A DNA stretch of 64,000 bases from Aquanectria penicillioides (Eukaryota; Ascomycota; Sordariomycetes; Hypocreales; Nectriaceae), in contig PYIU01000003.1 in the NCBI GenBank assembly GCA_003415625.1, positions 5,456,001 to 5,520,000 of the forward strand, in the 5' to 3' direction. Position numbers and translations under genes: made by a program. This document shows positions 23,943 through 35,014 of this stretch, one piece after another (the stretch's first letter is position 1; every line of letters begins with the position of its first letter). The notes under the pieces were generated by a model. It was not told where the DNA came from, searched no databases, and saw only the letters and a program-made list of their open reading frames with translations.

Positions 23943-25040
23943 AGTGACGGGCTATGTAAAAGACGGGGATCGCGAGCACCGACGTTATCGCCCTAGGAGC
24001 AAGGCGGTCTACGACCTCCCCTCCAACAGCTTGCCGGCCAAAGTTGCGCGGAAACGTCGAATTTGGCGACTCTATCTCTCGATGGGACCTTCGACAATGG
24101 GCACTAGAAGGCGTGGGGATGAATAGAATGGACTAGCGATTGAGAGCGGGGAGAGGTCATGCTCTGTGTTCACCAGTTTGGGGGCGGGATCGCCCACGCA
24201 CGAACAACCCGACTACTATCTCGAGGGGATAGACGTTCGAACCAATATCAGGTATAAGAGGAGCGGGCAGCACAAACGGGCTGTGTAATGACAACCTTGA
24301 TGACGGTCAACGGGAAGCTTAGGGCAGTTGGCCGCAGAAACGGGAGGGATATAGACGGGTTGGTCTGCTATCAAGCTTGCAGGTCGCACGAGGTCTCAAG
24401 CCAGGGTTGACGTTTTACTCGTCGTACAAGCAGGTTTATCGGCGATCGCGTATGTGTGAGGTCGGTCGTCCGAGGGCGATTGCGCGAGGCTAGTAGCAAA
24501 GACTTTTGGGCGTATGAGCGATTGCGGACAGTGACCATGTCGGAGAGAAAGACGGTGGGATTGGCTTACCAAGTGAGGGCAAAGAGCGACAGATGGGGGA
24601 TGTCATGTACGAGGAAGGGGGTCTTGTCGATCAACAGAGCGCATGCGATGAGGCAAGCGACAAAGGACAAGGTAGGTAGATCGTCGAGAAGGCTTAGGAT
24701 TTGGTTGAGGGAGGTTCAGGATTGCGAATGGAGAGGTAGCTGGATCCGCAAAGGAAAAGATTCCAGTCGCGGAGAGCGTCGACCGCCACACACGCCCACA
24801 ACACAACCTGCACCGCACGCAACCTACCCACACGCCGCCGACTCACACGCACACGCCCACGCCCTGGAAGCAAGCTTGATGTGGGGTAACGTTTTTAGCT
24901 GGGCGGGCAGTGCCGTCACAAACAGCAACCAGGGTTAACAGGGGGGCCTGGAGAGGGGGAATGCGTAGCAGGATGGGGGCAGTGAGGCCAAGGCGAAAGA
25001 TGAGTGGGCAAACGAGAATCGGGGACCACTGCGGCAGTGG

Positions 25041-25077
25041 GCAGCGGGCAGCGGGCAGCGGGTTTTTTTTTTTTTTT
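25041..25077. repeat. GCAGCGG tandem repeat followed by T15
   Basis: Three GCAGCGG units run directly into 15 T residues. It is simple sequence in the gene-poor interval. Confidence 0.9.
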
Positions 25078-27341
25078 GTTCCCTCCCTTTGCCATCCGAC
25101 GATGAAGATGACGGACTGGATGGTGGAGATGCGTGATGGTGGAGCTCCGGCAAGCAACAGCAAACAAACAAGCACATTAGATTAAGACGACGGCGGAAAG
25201 CAACAAGAAGGCCAGCAACGGCGGAAGAAGCTGAATCGGGCACCGAGAGCCAGGGACAAAGAGTGGGATGAGACGACGCAGCGAACAGCAGCGAGTGAGC
25301 TGGAGAGCCAGGCGTGGTTGAGACAACAACACACGACCAGATTCCCAGCTAGAGCCATGGCCGGGTCCGTCAACCAGCTACCACCTCAGACCCGACGCTC
25401 TGGTGGCGTTATGGTGACAATGACATGGCTCGGGGCAGCCTGTGGCCGTGCTTCGGCTACCGACGTCTACCTACGCCGCCGCTGGTGCAATGTGCAGCGA
25501 CAACGACGACGGGCTGCCGTGTGTGCAACGAGGTGCGATGCTTTCTAATTAGGTGCTGTCCCTGTTGCATCTGCCCGCGTTACGGGGCGTTGGTGGGCGC
25601 GTGCATGCTGGGTACGTGCTGCTGCGGCGGCGGCGGAAGTGGAAAGTGGGAGGTGGGAAGTGGAGCGCGGGCAAGCTGGATCCAGTTGAGCTCGCTCGTT
25701 GCGCTGGCCACTACCTGTCTCAGGCATCACACAGGGCCCTGCTAGCGGCCCCGAGCCCCCCCTCCGGACCCCCCTACAAGAGCGGCCCCAGGCGCAGATG
25801 ACCGAGCGCGCACAGGGCACCAGTGGGCCCCGGGACTTCTGATGCCTCCGGGGGGTCAGTGCACCGACCACTGTCCACGGGGCTTCTCAGGCACACAACA
25901 CATGGTGGCCCTGGGGCTCGGTCCCAAATCCATCCACTGCCGCTAAAACTGGACTGAGAGCTGTCCACTTTTGACGGGCTTGTGAATAGAACACCATGGA
26001 AAATTGTTCGGTTGCAACCCAGAGGCGGCTCTCCCATGCCGGGGGCCCTGGCATGGAGTGTCGCCATCGAAACCCGGCTCCTTTCCAAGAAGCTTCCAAG
26101 TCTTGAGTGGTTGTATTACTTCCCCCTCCACTGCTGGCCTGCGTCGATCCTGATCGCCCAAGATCCACCCACAGAGACATTGATCAGAAACGAGTAGCAC
26201 CAGGCCAGGCCTCGAGCTCGGAGCTAGCCCGGTTGTTGGTTGGAATACGGACTACGGCCGGGTGGCTTTCATGCATCCCATGGTTGACCAGTGTATCCTG
26301 GGGACCACTGGCAATAAACACAGGCACTGTAGCCGTAGGTTCGATGTTATCCGCATCCCCCTTCCCACCATCTCCCCCCTCCCCTCCTCCCCATCTCGTT
26401 GGGAACGGAAACGTAGGCGTGGAGGCTGTAGCCCGAAGTAGCCAACGCGGTGGTTTCAAGGGGGATCTATCATCTGCAGGTTCTTCAGTTTGGAAGCAGT
26501 GTTCCATATCCAGATGCAGATGATGCAAGACAGGTCCGCGCCCACGTCCGCACCCACGTTTGGTAAACAGACATCAGTTAGGATCAGCCGTGTCAACACG
26601 ACTTGCTGCATGGCGTAGTACTATGCGTCGGGCCCATGTTGCTGAGGGCATGTAGCCGCTACGACTGGGCCTGGTGAGGGATGCGGCCCCATCGCTGGAG
26701 ATGAAAGTGAGACGTTTCGTCGCTGCCACTGGACCGCCCGCCCTGTTTCATCAGCGATCCAGGCCACCAGAGTCCATGCCTTGGATTCGCTACCCGCTTT
26801 CAACCCACTAAATCCGCCGGTAAGCACTGCGCTCCAAGGTAATGAGCCCTGGCGGCAACATCTGGGTATTGCCGATAGGCCCCTTTCCGCCTTCTGGGAG
26901 TCAAGGAGCAGAGCTTAGATCCATCAGGGAGCTATTCCGAGCCTCCCCGGGTTGCTAGGACACCTACGCCTACGCCGGGTACCTTGTTTTAAGCCATTAT
27001 CGTTCAGCTAGGTACCCATCTGGGCAACCTCCCCCAACCAGGTTGGTTGCAGGCCTGGATCCAGCCATTATCAGTCCTTTCATCGACAGATACCTAGCAG
27101 CAAACTTTCGTCCCAAAAATAAACACGTCCTAAGAAAGCCCGCTGAAACTCCCTAAAACACGTCATGTGCAAATCAGGGCCGCTATCACCGCCCATCACG
27201 GACCACTATAAAAACTGAAGGGCGCCATGGCCACGGCCCAACTCAAGGCAAGCGCATCTGGCCCCGGCATTAGAAGCCCGCTAGAAGACGCTACCTGAAA
27301 TTGGATTCTCCTCCTCCACGCCATCCTCGTCAGTCAAAGGA

Positions 27342-27420
27342 ATTTGTTTCGTTTTTTCTTTTCTTTTTTTCGGCTTATTTCTTCGGACTTGTTTCTTTTT
27401 CCTTCTCTCTTCCTTCCAGC
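27342..27420 (+). promoter_or_regulatory. Long pyrimidine tract, promoter-like
   Basis: About 80 bases are nearly all C/T, with several T-runs. In filamentous fungi such tracts typically lie just before transcription starts of well-expressed genes. No convincing ORF follows, so it may serve an unrecognised transcript or be relic sequence. Confidence 0.35.
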
Positions 27421-28650
27421 CGCACTGCTCTCCTCATCACCGACCTTGCTAGTCTCTGCAGCCTCTGCAGGCGGTGACAGATTGTATCTTCTCAGGGTTA
27501 CACACAGTTCCGTCTGCGTTGCAAACTCCAGGGATCCACGGATGCACACCCACCCACCCTCACCCCCCCTCCCTCCCCACGTCCGTCCAAGATAGAGTGA
27601 GACCAGCGGTTCGCCATCATCACGTTTTTTTCTCCTCCCTTACCTTCTTATCGTTGCTTCTTTTTGGTTCTTCCAGTCTGGGGTTTTACGCTTGGCATGT
27701 GCCAGGGCTATCCCAAGTCCACTTTAATAATGAGCCGCTTCTATATAGGTACCGCGACCATGACGAATCTGTCGTACGGGGAGCCACTGCTGAACTGTCG
27801 TGGTACCCTCCCTCCTGGCTCACCCACCGTAAACCCGAAGGCTCGCTCTAGACTGTGGTGGAATCTGGACATGCAGCTTCACCTGAAGGCCCTATCCCGC
27901 AATTAAACCGACTCCAGCCCTAACCTTTGCACTAGCCCGTAAGCAGTGGCACCCACATCCGCTAATCTATCTTGTTCACGAAGCTTGGCCGGCTACTTTC
28001 AAAATAGCGGTTGAGCTTGAAAAAAGAGAGCTACCACAGTATCCCTTGACTGCTTGCAAGCAAATCCAGCTTCCAACACCCCGCCGCCTTGTGGGGGAGG
28101 CCGGGACGATCCTGCACCACCAAAGTTTATTCCTCAATCCCGTCGTGTGTGCCAAATGCGGCGCCAATCGCCACCACCACAGCAAAAATAAGAGTCCAAA
28201 GACTGCGCCGACAGCGTTGTCATGATCTCTACGACATTGTAGTCAACCAGGTCTCATACTAAAAGACAACCAACATAACTTTTTATTAAAATCATTTCAA
28301 CATTTTTCTAAATCAAGTCTCCGTCCAAGAGAATTCATGTGCAATCCATCTTGTTCCACTTCTCTCATCTCTATCGATCCGTCCAAACCATCGCCACGAA
28401 GTCAAGTCGCTCCATAGCCAACCAGAAGATGGGAATAGAGACATCGATGTCTTGACATACGGTTTAGGATCATTTGCTGTCTCAATATGCTGTTTTAAAC
28501 GATGCCTAATGCAACCCTAACCAACCTGGAACCAGAATTCCAATGTACCTTCCATAGAGATGCATCACCAAATCGAGCACTTTGGTGCATCATAGCCGTG
28601 GTTGCTTCGTCATTACACTCTATCAAACTAGTGGTGCCCAATTGAGGTGC

Positions 28651-29340
28651 CTAGAAGCCATTCCAGGAGCATGCTCGCTTGGGATTCTCGTAGGTCTTGA
28701 CAAAATCAGCTTGTGGCCCACATTCTCCAATAGCCCCGTTTTCATAATCTAGAAGCATGCCAGTTTCGGCACCAAAGTAATCGACCCCCAGCTGTCCGTT
28801 AGATGAACTAAACACGGTCAAGACACAAAGCAGAGCATAACCAGGGGTCCTCCCTGATACATCGCATGAAATGGACCGACTGCAACACCATTAGCGAGTA
28901 TCCTATGAAGCCACAATTGTCAGATCAAATTCAGTAATGAAGTGATACGGATATGCTGAGGATACAATCAGATATTCAACCCCCCTCCCCTCATATACCT
29001 AACTATATTGATGAATCATCATCGTCGTCTGTAGGGACCAGTCATATGTTGCGCACATGGTCGCAATGCCGAGTGAGGGTAAAGAGGCAAATGGGTCATA
29101 CTGGGAGATAAGGTGATTCCTATGGTCTGTTAGAGAATATGGCCAGATGTAATACTCCACTGTGGCAAAGGGAGTACTTCCACTTTTACCTCAGCTGGTT
29201 ATCTTCTTGATCTAAAAGGCGAATTGTACTAAGACTTCCAGTCCGTGATTTGACCCAAACTCCAATTAGGGATAGATCGGGGGTTGTTAGTGTGCCCCAG
29301 ACCACAGGACTATGGGCTTTGATGTAATAAATTAGGCGCG
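28651..29340 (-). CDS. Candidate unrecognised multi-exon gene, 3' portion
   Basis: Four minus-strand segments join in frame through GT..AG introns: 29340 (or higher)-29190, 29119-29004, 28879-28861 (a 19-nt microexon) and 28807-28651. The introns are 70, 124 and 53 bp. Branch-like CTCTAAC, GCTAAT and CTTGAC precede the acceptors. Readable pieces include HSPVVWGTLTTPDLSLIGVW, NQLRNHLISQYDPFASL, GPFHAISSNGQLGVDYFG and a Cys-containing end ENPKRACSWNGF before TAG. The 5' end is not found, and a stop precedes the first segment, so it must start at an acceptor near 29360-29375. The family is not recognised. The weak points are a GTTAGG donor, the microexon, and an antisense frame that is also partly open. 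It may be a real small gene or a decaying one. Confidence 0.35.
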
Positions 29341-29375
29341 AGAGTCCAAACTGCAGTGTGTTCGTTCCCTATCTT

Positions 29376-30848
29376 TCAACATCATTTTTAGGAATATGGT
29401 AACTTGAATTGTAACTTCATTGTCGCCGCATTTCTCAATACTATGTATCGAATCTTGTCAGATCGTCATATGCTCTCAAGTGTATTCTATGAGTCAGTCA
29501 ATCTTGCTGATGCCAGAAGCATCAACTCCGATTCTACAATATCCTCCCTCGCTAGCTGGTCCGGTATTGTGGGCTTCCTTCCTCTGTCCCATAACTGGAT
29601 TCTATCGAGATAGTATTGGCTGGTGCACTTGACGGGATTCTCGATGTGTTGTTCTTGGATACCCCTGTACGCAGGGGACGAATTCCAGAGAAGTCTATTC
29701 ATTGAGTGGTTTTTTAGTCTGCGGTGATAGGGTTAAGACTTGTGAGTGGAAATATATCATCGCTTCTAGGTTGAGCAAAACTCGCCTAATGACTCGGCAC
29801 GTAACTACTGTCGCTTCTTTTCATGTTTTCGGCAAGCAAAATTCAGTTAGCCCGCAACAATCCCTCCATGTCTTTGATTTCCAGACCGCTGTGCGCCCCG
29901 AAAGCACCGCGGGCCACAGACCCAAGGAGGATGAGACCGAACTAGGCCGCCGATACAAGGATTACGCGCAAATTTTACCGAAGCTAGACACGAATACGTT
30001 TCCCATCTACTACCACGAAAAGTTCCAGCGTAGATTCGTTGGCAGGGTAAAGGCACGTGTACTGCACCAGTCATCAATCCTAACGCAGGCACTTGTGGAA
30101 TTATCAGGGGAGGTGTTTCGCTATGACACATTGGCAGACATGACACAAACAGGTTTATCGTCTAAATCATGGAGGGGAAGCAAAGCAAGACAGCGAGGAA
30201 CGTGTCAGAACTAACTAGGCAGGCGGCATGAGAGGGGACTTTTATATTTCGTTCTTCCGTTACACCCAGCAGAAAGAAGAAAAAGATTGGGCAAACCACC
30301 ATGTTTGCACTATTAGACACGGAAAAAAAGACGAGCGACGATATTCGGTAACAACTTGAGGGGGGCGGGATATTGCAGCGTAGACGTTACCGAACATAGG
30401 ACGGATTGGCCAAGCCACTAAGCCTACAGGGTAGCTGCAAGGAAAAGGAATCTGTACGGACGAGTCAAATAGAAGTTGCACGAAGTTGCATGCAAGGAAA
30501 CAAGCGTCTCATGGAACGCCTACCTCCGGGTACCCGCGGGTTTACCGTTTCACCGTCTCGGTTCGGCAATTTCGATTCAGTAGCTTGCAGGGTCTATTGC
30601 ACACTCGACCTTTCCGTTCTTTCAACGAATTCACTCTTTAGAAACTGGTACTAAATGATGTCCAGTGTTCTTCAAATACGCTTTCTCAATCTACTTATCT
30701 ATCTGTAACGAACAAATTCGCTTAAATCGAATTCGAAAACATGGCCTTTTTGAAATCCCTGAGTTTTTTTCCAAGACGCCAAACATGATGAATCTGATCT
30801 CGAGGCACGCTTTTGCACACTCGAGCAACGTCGCCCACCCCCGCTCTC
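29376..30848. other. Interval with coding-like fragments but no complete gene
   Basis: Open, coding-like pieces occur on both strands: minus 29702-29487, and plus from about 29866 to 30214, which follows a good acceptor (TTTGATTTCCAG) and reads RPKEDETELGRRYKDYAQIL. I could not join them into one gene. The rest (30220-30848) is the 3' flank of ILV1. Confidence 0.4.
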
Positions 30849-32669
30849 TTAGGAACGCAAAAAGGTCTTGAACACTTCGGAGTTGGTGCAGTCCTCATAA
30901 GGATACCCAATCTCGCGCAAGAAGGTCTCCAGCTCGGGGACCTCTTCATCAGGGCACAGGATTCCGGTTACAATCTTGCCCACATCGCCACCGTAGTTTC
31001 GGTACTGGAACAAGCTAATGTTGAACTTGGGTCGCAGGGTCACCAAGAACTTCTCGAGCGCACCAGGTCGCTCAGGGAAAGAAAACATGTACAATCGCTC
31101 ATTGGGGACACCTGAGCGACCACCGACGAGATATCGAATATGGCTCTTGGCAAGTTCGTCGCCTGAGAGGTCCGATACGCTCATACCATCGGATCTGATG
31201 CGGTCCAGGAGCATGGCGAGCTCTTGGGAACGTTGATCAGCGGGGGCCGTCAACGACAAACCGATGAGGACATTGGCAACCTCCTCGCTGGCGTACCGAT
31301 AAGAGAATTCTGTCACAGCGTGAGGCATGATGGTGCTGATGAGCTTGGCGAAAGATCCGGGTCGTTCAGGAATCTGAACGGTGAGAAGAGCTTCCTTGCC
31401 CTCACCCAGAGTGGCACGCTCGGCGACGAACCTCAGGCGGTCGAAGTTCATGTTGGCGCCCGAGGTCACGGCGATGAGAGTTCTTTTTGAGTCTCTCGAG
31501 GGATTCTGCGCAACGTACTTCTTCAGACCGGCAATGGACATGGCACCAGCAGGCTCCAGGCCCGAGCGGGTGTCATCGTACATGTCCTTGATGGCGGCAC
31601 AAATCTCATCAGTGGTCACCTCAATGACATCGTCCACGACCTCCTTGGCGATGCGGAATGTCTCCTCGCCGACCGTTTTGACGGCAGCTCCGTCGGCAAA
31701 CAGACCCACCTCCTTGAGCACTACGCGCTCTCCCTTCCTCAAGGACTGGGCCATTGCATTGGCATCATATGCCTCGACACCAATGACCTTCACATGGGGA
31801 GCCATTCTCTTGACATAGAGACCTATTCCAGCAATGAGACCACCGCCTCCGCAGCAACAGAAGATAGCTTCCACCTTGCCCATGTTGACCTGGCCAAAGA
31901 GCTCGTTTCCAATGGTGCCCTGGCCAGCAATGACATATGGATCATCAAAAGGAGGGATGTTGATGAGGCCGTCTTGTTTCTCTCGTCTCGCGCATTCGTC
32001 CTTGGCTGCGTCGAAGTCGGCGCCGTGCAAGACGACGTGGCCGCCTAGTCGAGCGACGTTCATGTGCTTGATGCTGGGGGTGGCTTCGGGCATGATGATG
32101 GTAGCGGGGATCTTGAGCTTGCGGGCGGAGAAGGCAACACCTTGAGCGTGATTTCCGGCAGAGCAGCAGACGACTCCCTTCCAGCTCTGGGCAGGATCGA
32201 GGTGGGCCATCTTGTTATAGGCTCCACGCAGCTTGAAGCTGAAGACGGGCTGTTCATCTTCGCGTTTGAGCAGGACGTTGCACTCGAGCCTGTTGCTCAA
32301 GTTAATGGCGTGGGTCAATGATGTGACCTTGCAAGCCTCGTATACACGGGAAGTGGCGCCTGCGATGAGTCGAAGGTACTAAAGGAAGAGGTGAGAAACA
32401 AGTTAGCCACGCATTTCTTCCTCGACTAGGTGCTTTTCTTGGAAGTACAAATCACTCACGTCGGGATATCCAGTTGGCAAGAGAAAATCCTCGGGCACAA
32501 CCTGCCTAATGCGAGCCCGCTTCTCCTCAGACGGAGTGGAAGGGTTGACGCTGTACTCGGTCAAGGACATGGTTCCAGTGGGTGTCTGAGGCCTGTGCTC
32601 GCCATTGGTTCCATTGACAGTGCCATTGGTAGGCGCAGACACCGTGGGAGGATCTTGGAGCGAAGGCAT
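30849..32669 (-). CDS. ILV1: Threonine deaminase (ILV1), two exons
   Basis: Catalyses L-threonine to 2-oxobutanoate and ammonia with PLP, the first committed step of isoleucine synthesis, normally in mitochondria. Exons 32669-32460 and 32378-30849 with an 81-bp intron (GTGAGT..TTAG) give 579 residues, matching yeast Ilv1 (576). The PLP lysine lies in FSFKLRGAYNKM. The phosphate-binding Gly loop is CCCGGGGLIAG, and SAGNHAQG binds substrate/PLP. The last about 180 residues form two ACT-like repeats (VQIPERPGSFAKLI and FSFPERPGALEKFL), which bind the feedback effectors isoleucine and valine. The start at 32669 (MPSLQDPP) is preferred. The frame extends to a Met at 32816, which might add a targeting region. 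TGACTC and CACGTG sites lie upstream. Confidence 0.97.
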
Positions 32670-32710
32670 GATGGGCGATGATGTTTGTTGATGGCAAGAT
32701 AGGAATGGAG

Positions 32711-32716
32711 GAGTCA
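32711..32716 (-). promoter_or_regulatory. Gcn4/CPC1-type site TGACTC upstream of ILV1
   Basis: TGACTC on the coding strand, about 42 bp upstream of the ILV1 ATG. This is the core recognised by Gcn4/CPC1, the bZIP factor of general amino-acid control, which is known to induce isoleucine synthesis genes in yeast. The assignment is by motif and gene function. The closeness to the ATG means it could lie in the leader. Confidence 0.45.
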
Positions 32717-32782
32717 CCGCCGAAGAATCGGACCTTGAATTTTTGTTAGTCTCAAAGTCGGCACCAGTAGGTGGACAATCCG

Positions 32783-32794
32783 CACGTGCACGTG
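32783..32794. promoter_or_regulatory. Double CACGTG element upstream of ILV1
   Basis: Two adjacent E-boxes (CACGTGCACGTG) lie about 115-125 bp upstream of the ILV1 start. CACGTG is the target of bHLH factors. The palindromic doubling makes a chance origin less likely, but function is inferred. Confidence 0.4.
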
Positions 32795-33616
32795 CTCGAC
32801 ACGGGAGCTGAGGCATGGGTTGTTTGTGCGCGTCACGTCAATTCCCCGGTGCGAATTTGTAAACACAAGACTCGCCGTAGAAGGTGCCTCTCCCCACTAG
32901 ATAGGCTAAGGAATACAGCTAATGTCGGTTCCTGGGACACCATGGAGTCGGCCCAAACCATTTGGGATTAGGTCAATCTCGGCCAAGGGATAAGATCTTC
33001 CTATCCTCACCTTGTTCCCCTTTCAACCACGCAAATATCCTGCTCTTTGCTTAGAAAATCGACCTTGGAGCAAAAACCCCTCCTACTAATTTTGCACGTT
33101 CCGTGACACTCCGGTCCGGTGGCGGGGTTCTCAACTCGAAAATTTGGCGGGGTTTCGATATCGGAGGGCGTGCGCCACTCCTGCAAGGGGTCCAATCCAA
33201 CCGGAGCCACCACATTTGTTTTGGCAACGGCGTGAGTGAACGATTGGGTCATGAAACACCAAGTCGGAAAGATGACGATAATATCCTATCATGGAAAACT
33301 CGTACAGTGACACAATTCTCCATAAAGATAAGCAGTAGGCTCTGGTTTAGAATTCGCATGGCTGGTCGAATGTACTTCTTAGCTCTGACCCTGAAGCCGA
33401 AGCGGTGACTGTTCGTTGCGCGATTCGCGTTTATCAGTAGTGCCACTCAATGATAACGTGTATCTAGTATTGATAAAAGATTTTGCAATTATTGTTGATA
33501 ATCTACATCATCAGGTCATAATAATGTTCCAGGTTCCATATCGCGTGCTCCAAACTCAAAAAGAAAAAGGAAAAAAAGGAAAGAAAAAAAAACATGACTG
33601 TTCCGAGCTAGGCCTA

Positions 33617-34219
33617 TCATTGCTTCTTCGTCTCAACCTCCTCGTATGCAGGCGGCGGCACGTCCTTAGGTTGACGTGTTGAAGGCCCTGCTCGGTCACT
33701 TTCTCGGCTCTCCAATTCGTGCAGATACATACCCTGCTGCTGTTGCTGCTGCATCAACGGGGGTAGAGGAGGCTGTGGATAACCCATTTCCCTCGTCTCA
33801 TAAGTGTTGGGACCTCTTGAGTATCCTTGGCCACCATATGCGGGTCGGTTCATCACGGGTACCGAGAGCTCACCCCGACGCTCGGCCCTTCGAATATCTC
33901 GTTCCGCTCGCCGGACCTCGCGCTCTGCCCGGTGCTCGGCCCGTTGCATGGTTCGCTCTGCACGACGGCAGTGGCGCTCTGCTCGATGTCCGACATCGTG
34001 GAGGTGCTGACCCATCTGAGGGGAAACGTGATAAAATCTTCCATTCATCGGGGGTTGGTTGAAAGGCTGTGGCCCATAGTGAACGTTGTTGTGATGGCCG
34101 TCATGGTGAGGGCCTGGGTGGTAAGGATCTTGCCAGTGTTGTTGGTGGTGTTGCTGGTCGTGGGAATCACCCATGATAGGGCCCAGTCTTCGGGAGATGA
34201 GTCTGCCGATCAGAGCCAT
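33617..34219 (-). CDS. Small His/Gln-rich protein with RAER repeats and a C-terminal PPxY motif
   Basis: Single-exon frame of 200 residues from the ATG at 34219 (MALIGRLISRRLGPI). After a short amphipathic basic N-terminus come a His/Pro/Gln-rich segment and then an array of about eight RAER/RRAER units (about residues 80-115), predicted to be a strongly charged helix. A Pro/Gln-rich part with poly-Gln follows, and the end is PPPAYEEVETKKQ. PPAY fits PPxY, the ligand of WW domains such as those of Rsp5/Nedd4 ubiquitin ligases. No enzymatic domain is seen. The composition and repeat regularity argue that the frame is translated, but the protein family is not known to me. Confidence 0.7.
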   Translation of the reverse strand: MALIGRLISRRLGPIMGDSHDQQHHQQHWQDPYHPGPHHDGHHNNVHYGPQPFNQPPMNGRFYHVSPQMGQHLHDVGHRAERHCRRAERTMQRAEHRAEREVRRAERDIRRAERRGELSVPVMNRPAYGGQGYSRGPNTYETREMGYPQPPLPPLMQQQQQQGMYLHELESRESDRAGPSTRQPKDVPPPAYEEVETKKQ

Positions 34220-35014
34220 GATAGGTATTCTGCTCAAGGATAATATATGTATGTGTCACTGTGGGTGCACGAGGGCCTAGGTGTTCAAGCAAAGGCTGTT
34301 GGTGGAGTTGCTTGACTGTCGTGCTTGCTCAAAGGCGTAGGTTGTAGGGTAAGGTGAGGGTGCAACAATAGTGAAGCAGACGCAAGACAGGAAATATGCG
34401 ACAATATTGTAAGATCTAGTAAACTAAAATAGTACTCCTTCACTGGATGCATCGCGACCTTATATCTGAAAAACCTTCCGTCATGAATATTTCCTCCCAA
34501 GCCTAAAGGGGGCGTTGATTCGAGATGTCGATCACGGGCCAGCCTGCGCAGCCCTGCAACTAGGCAGTGCTCTCTTTTGAAATCTCGAATCAACTCCCGA
34601 AAAAGGCTTGGCGTGGCGACGGCCCACCCGACCAAGCCCCCACATTCTGGGGGCCTCCCGATCATTCTGCCACGCTTCTGCCAGCTGGTCCCCTTTGAGG
34701 CCCTTTCAGGTGACGTTTGCCTGGATCCGCAGCTAAGATGGTGGTGACGGAAGGGCGCATCTAAGTTATAAGGCTTGGGCCATTGGGGCTGCTGAACGAG
34801 TGCGAGCTGAACGAGAGCCAACATCCACAATCCATACGTACCAGTAGTAGCGGTATAACAGCTAGCCGCCCTACACCATGGGTTGGCCTCATGCAATGCG
34901 CACTGAACTCAGGGCATGTCGCCCTTGTTGCTAAACGATCGTCTAAGTAACCTAAATGTGCCATATACTATCATGTAGTGGTCGTTATGCCTTGGTCATA
35001 AATACTCCCCGCTG
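34220..35014. other. Intergenic
   Basis: About 800 bp between two minus-strand genes. A 203-codon frame (34285-34896, minus) crosses it, but its composition is not gene-like and it has no motif. It would also occupy the RAER-gene promoter. Confidence 0.55.

Larger units (their letters stand above)
23943..28650. other. Gene-poor interval of 4.7 kb
   Basis: No gene is firmly supported. The left part is the CNB/F-box promoter. It contains a GCAGCGG repeat followed by T15 (25041-25077), a strong pyrimidine tract (27342-27420), and only short overlapping frames such as 24456-24938, 25545-25871 and 27474-27851. Several frames are Cys/His/Arg-rich because of GC-rich low complexity. The small frame ending at 27906 (from an ATG near 27700) follows the pyrimidine tract and is the only one with a promoter-like setting. 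Confidence 0.5.
32670..33616. other. ILV1 promoter and 3' flank of the RAER-repeat gene
   Basis: About 950 bp. It holds the TGACTC and double CACGTG elements and a TGACGTGACG element (32831-32840 region, minus strand). An A-rich stretch at 33560-33590 is close to the next gene's stop. No gene is supported. Confidence 0.55.

Noticed and set aside
24456..24938. 160-codon plus-strand frame
   Set aside because: Arg/Ser/His-rich by base composition and not gene-like. It lies in the CNB/F-box promoter region.
34285..34896. 203-codon frame on the minus strand
   Set aside because: No motif, unnatural composition, and it sits in the promoter of a neighbouring gene.
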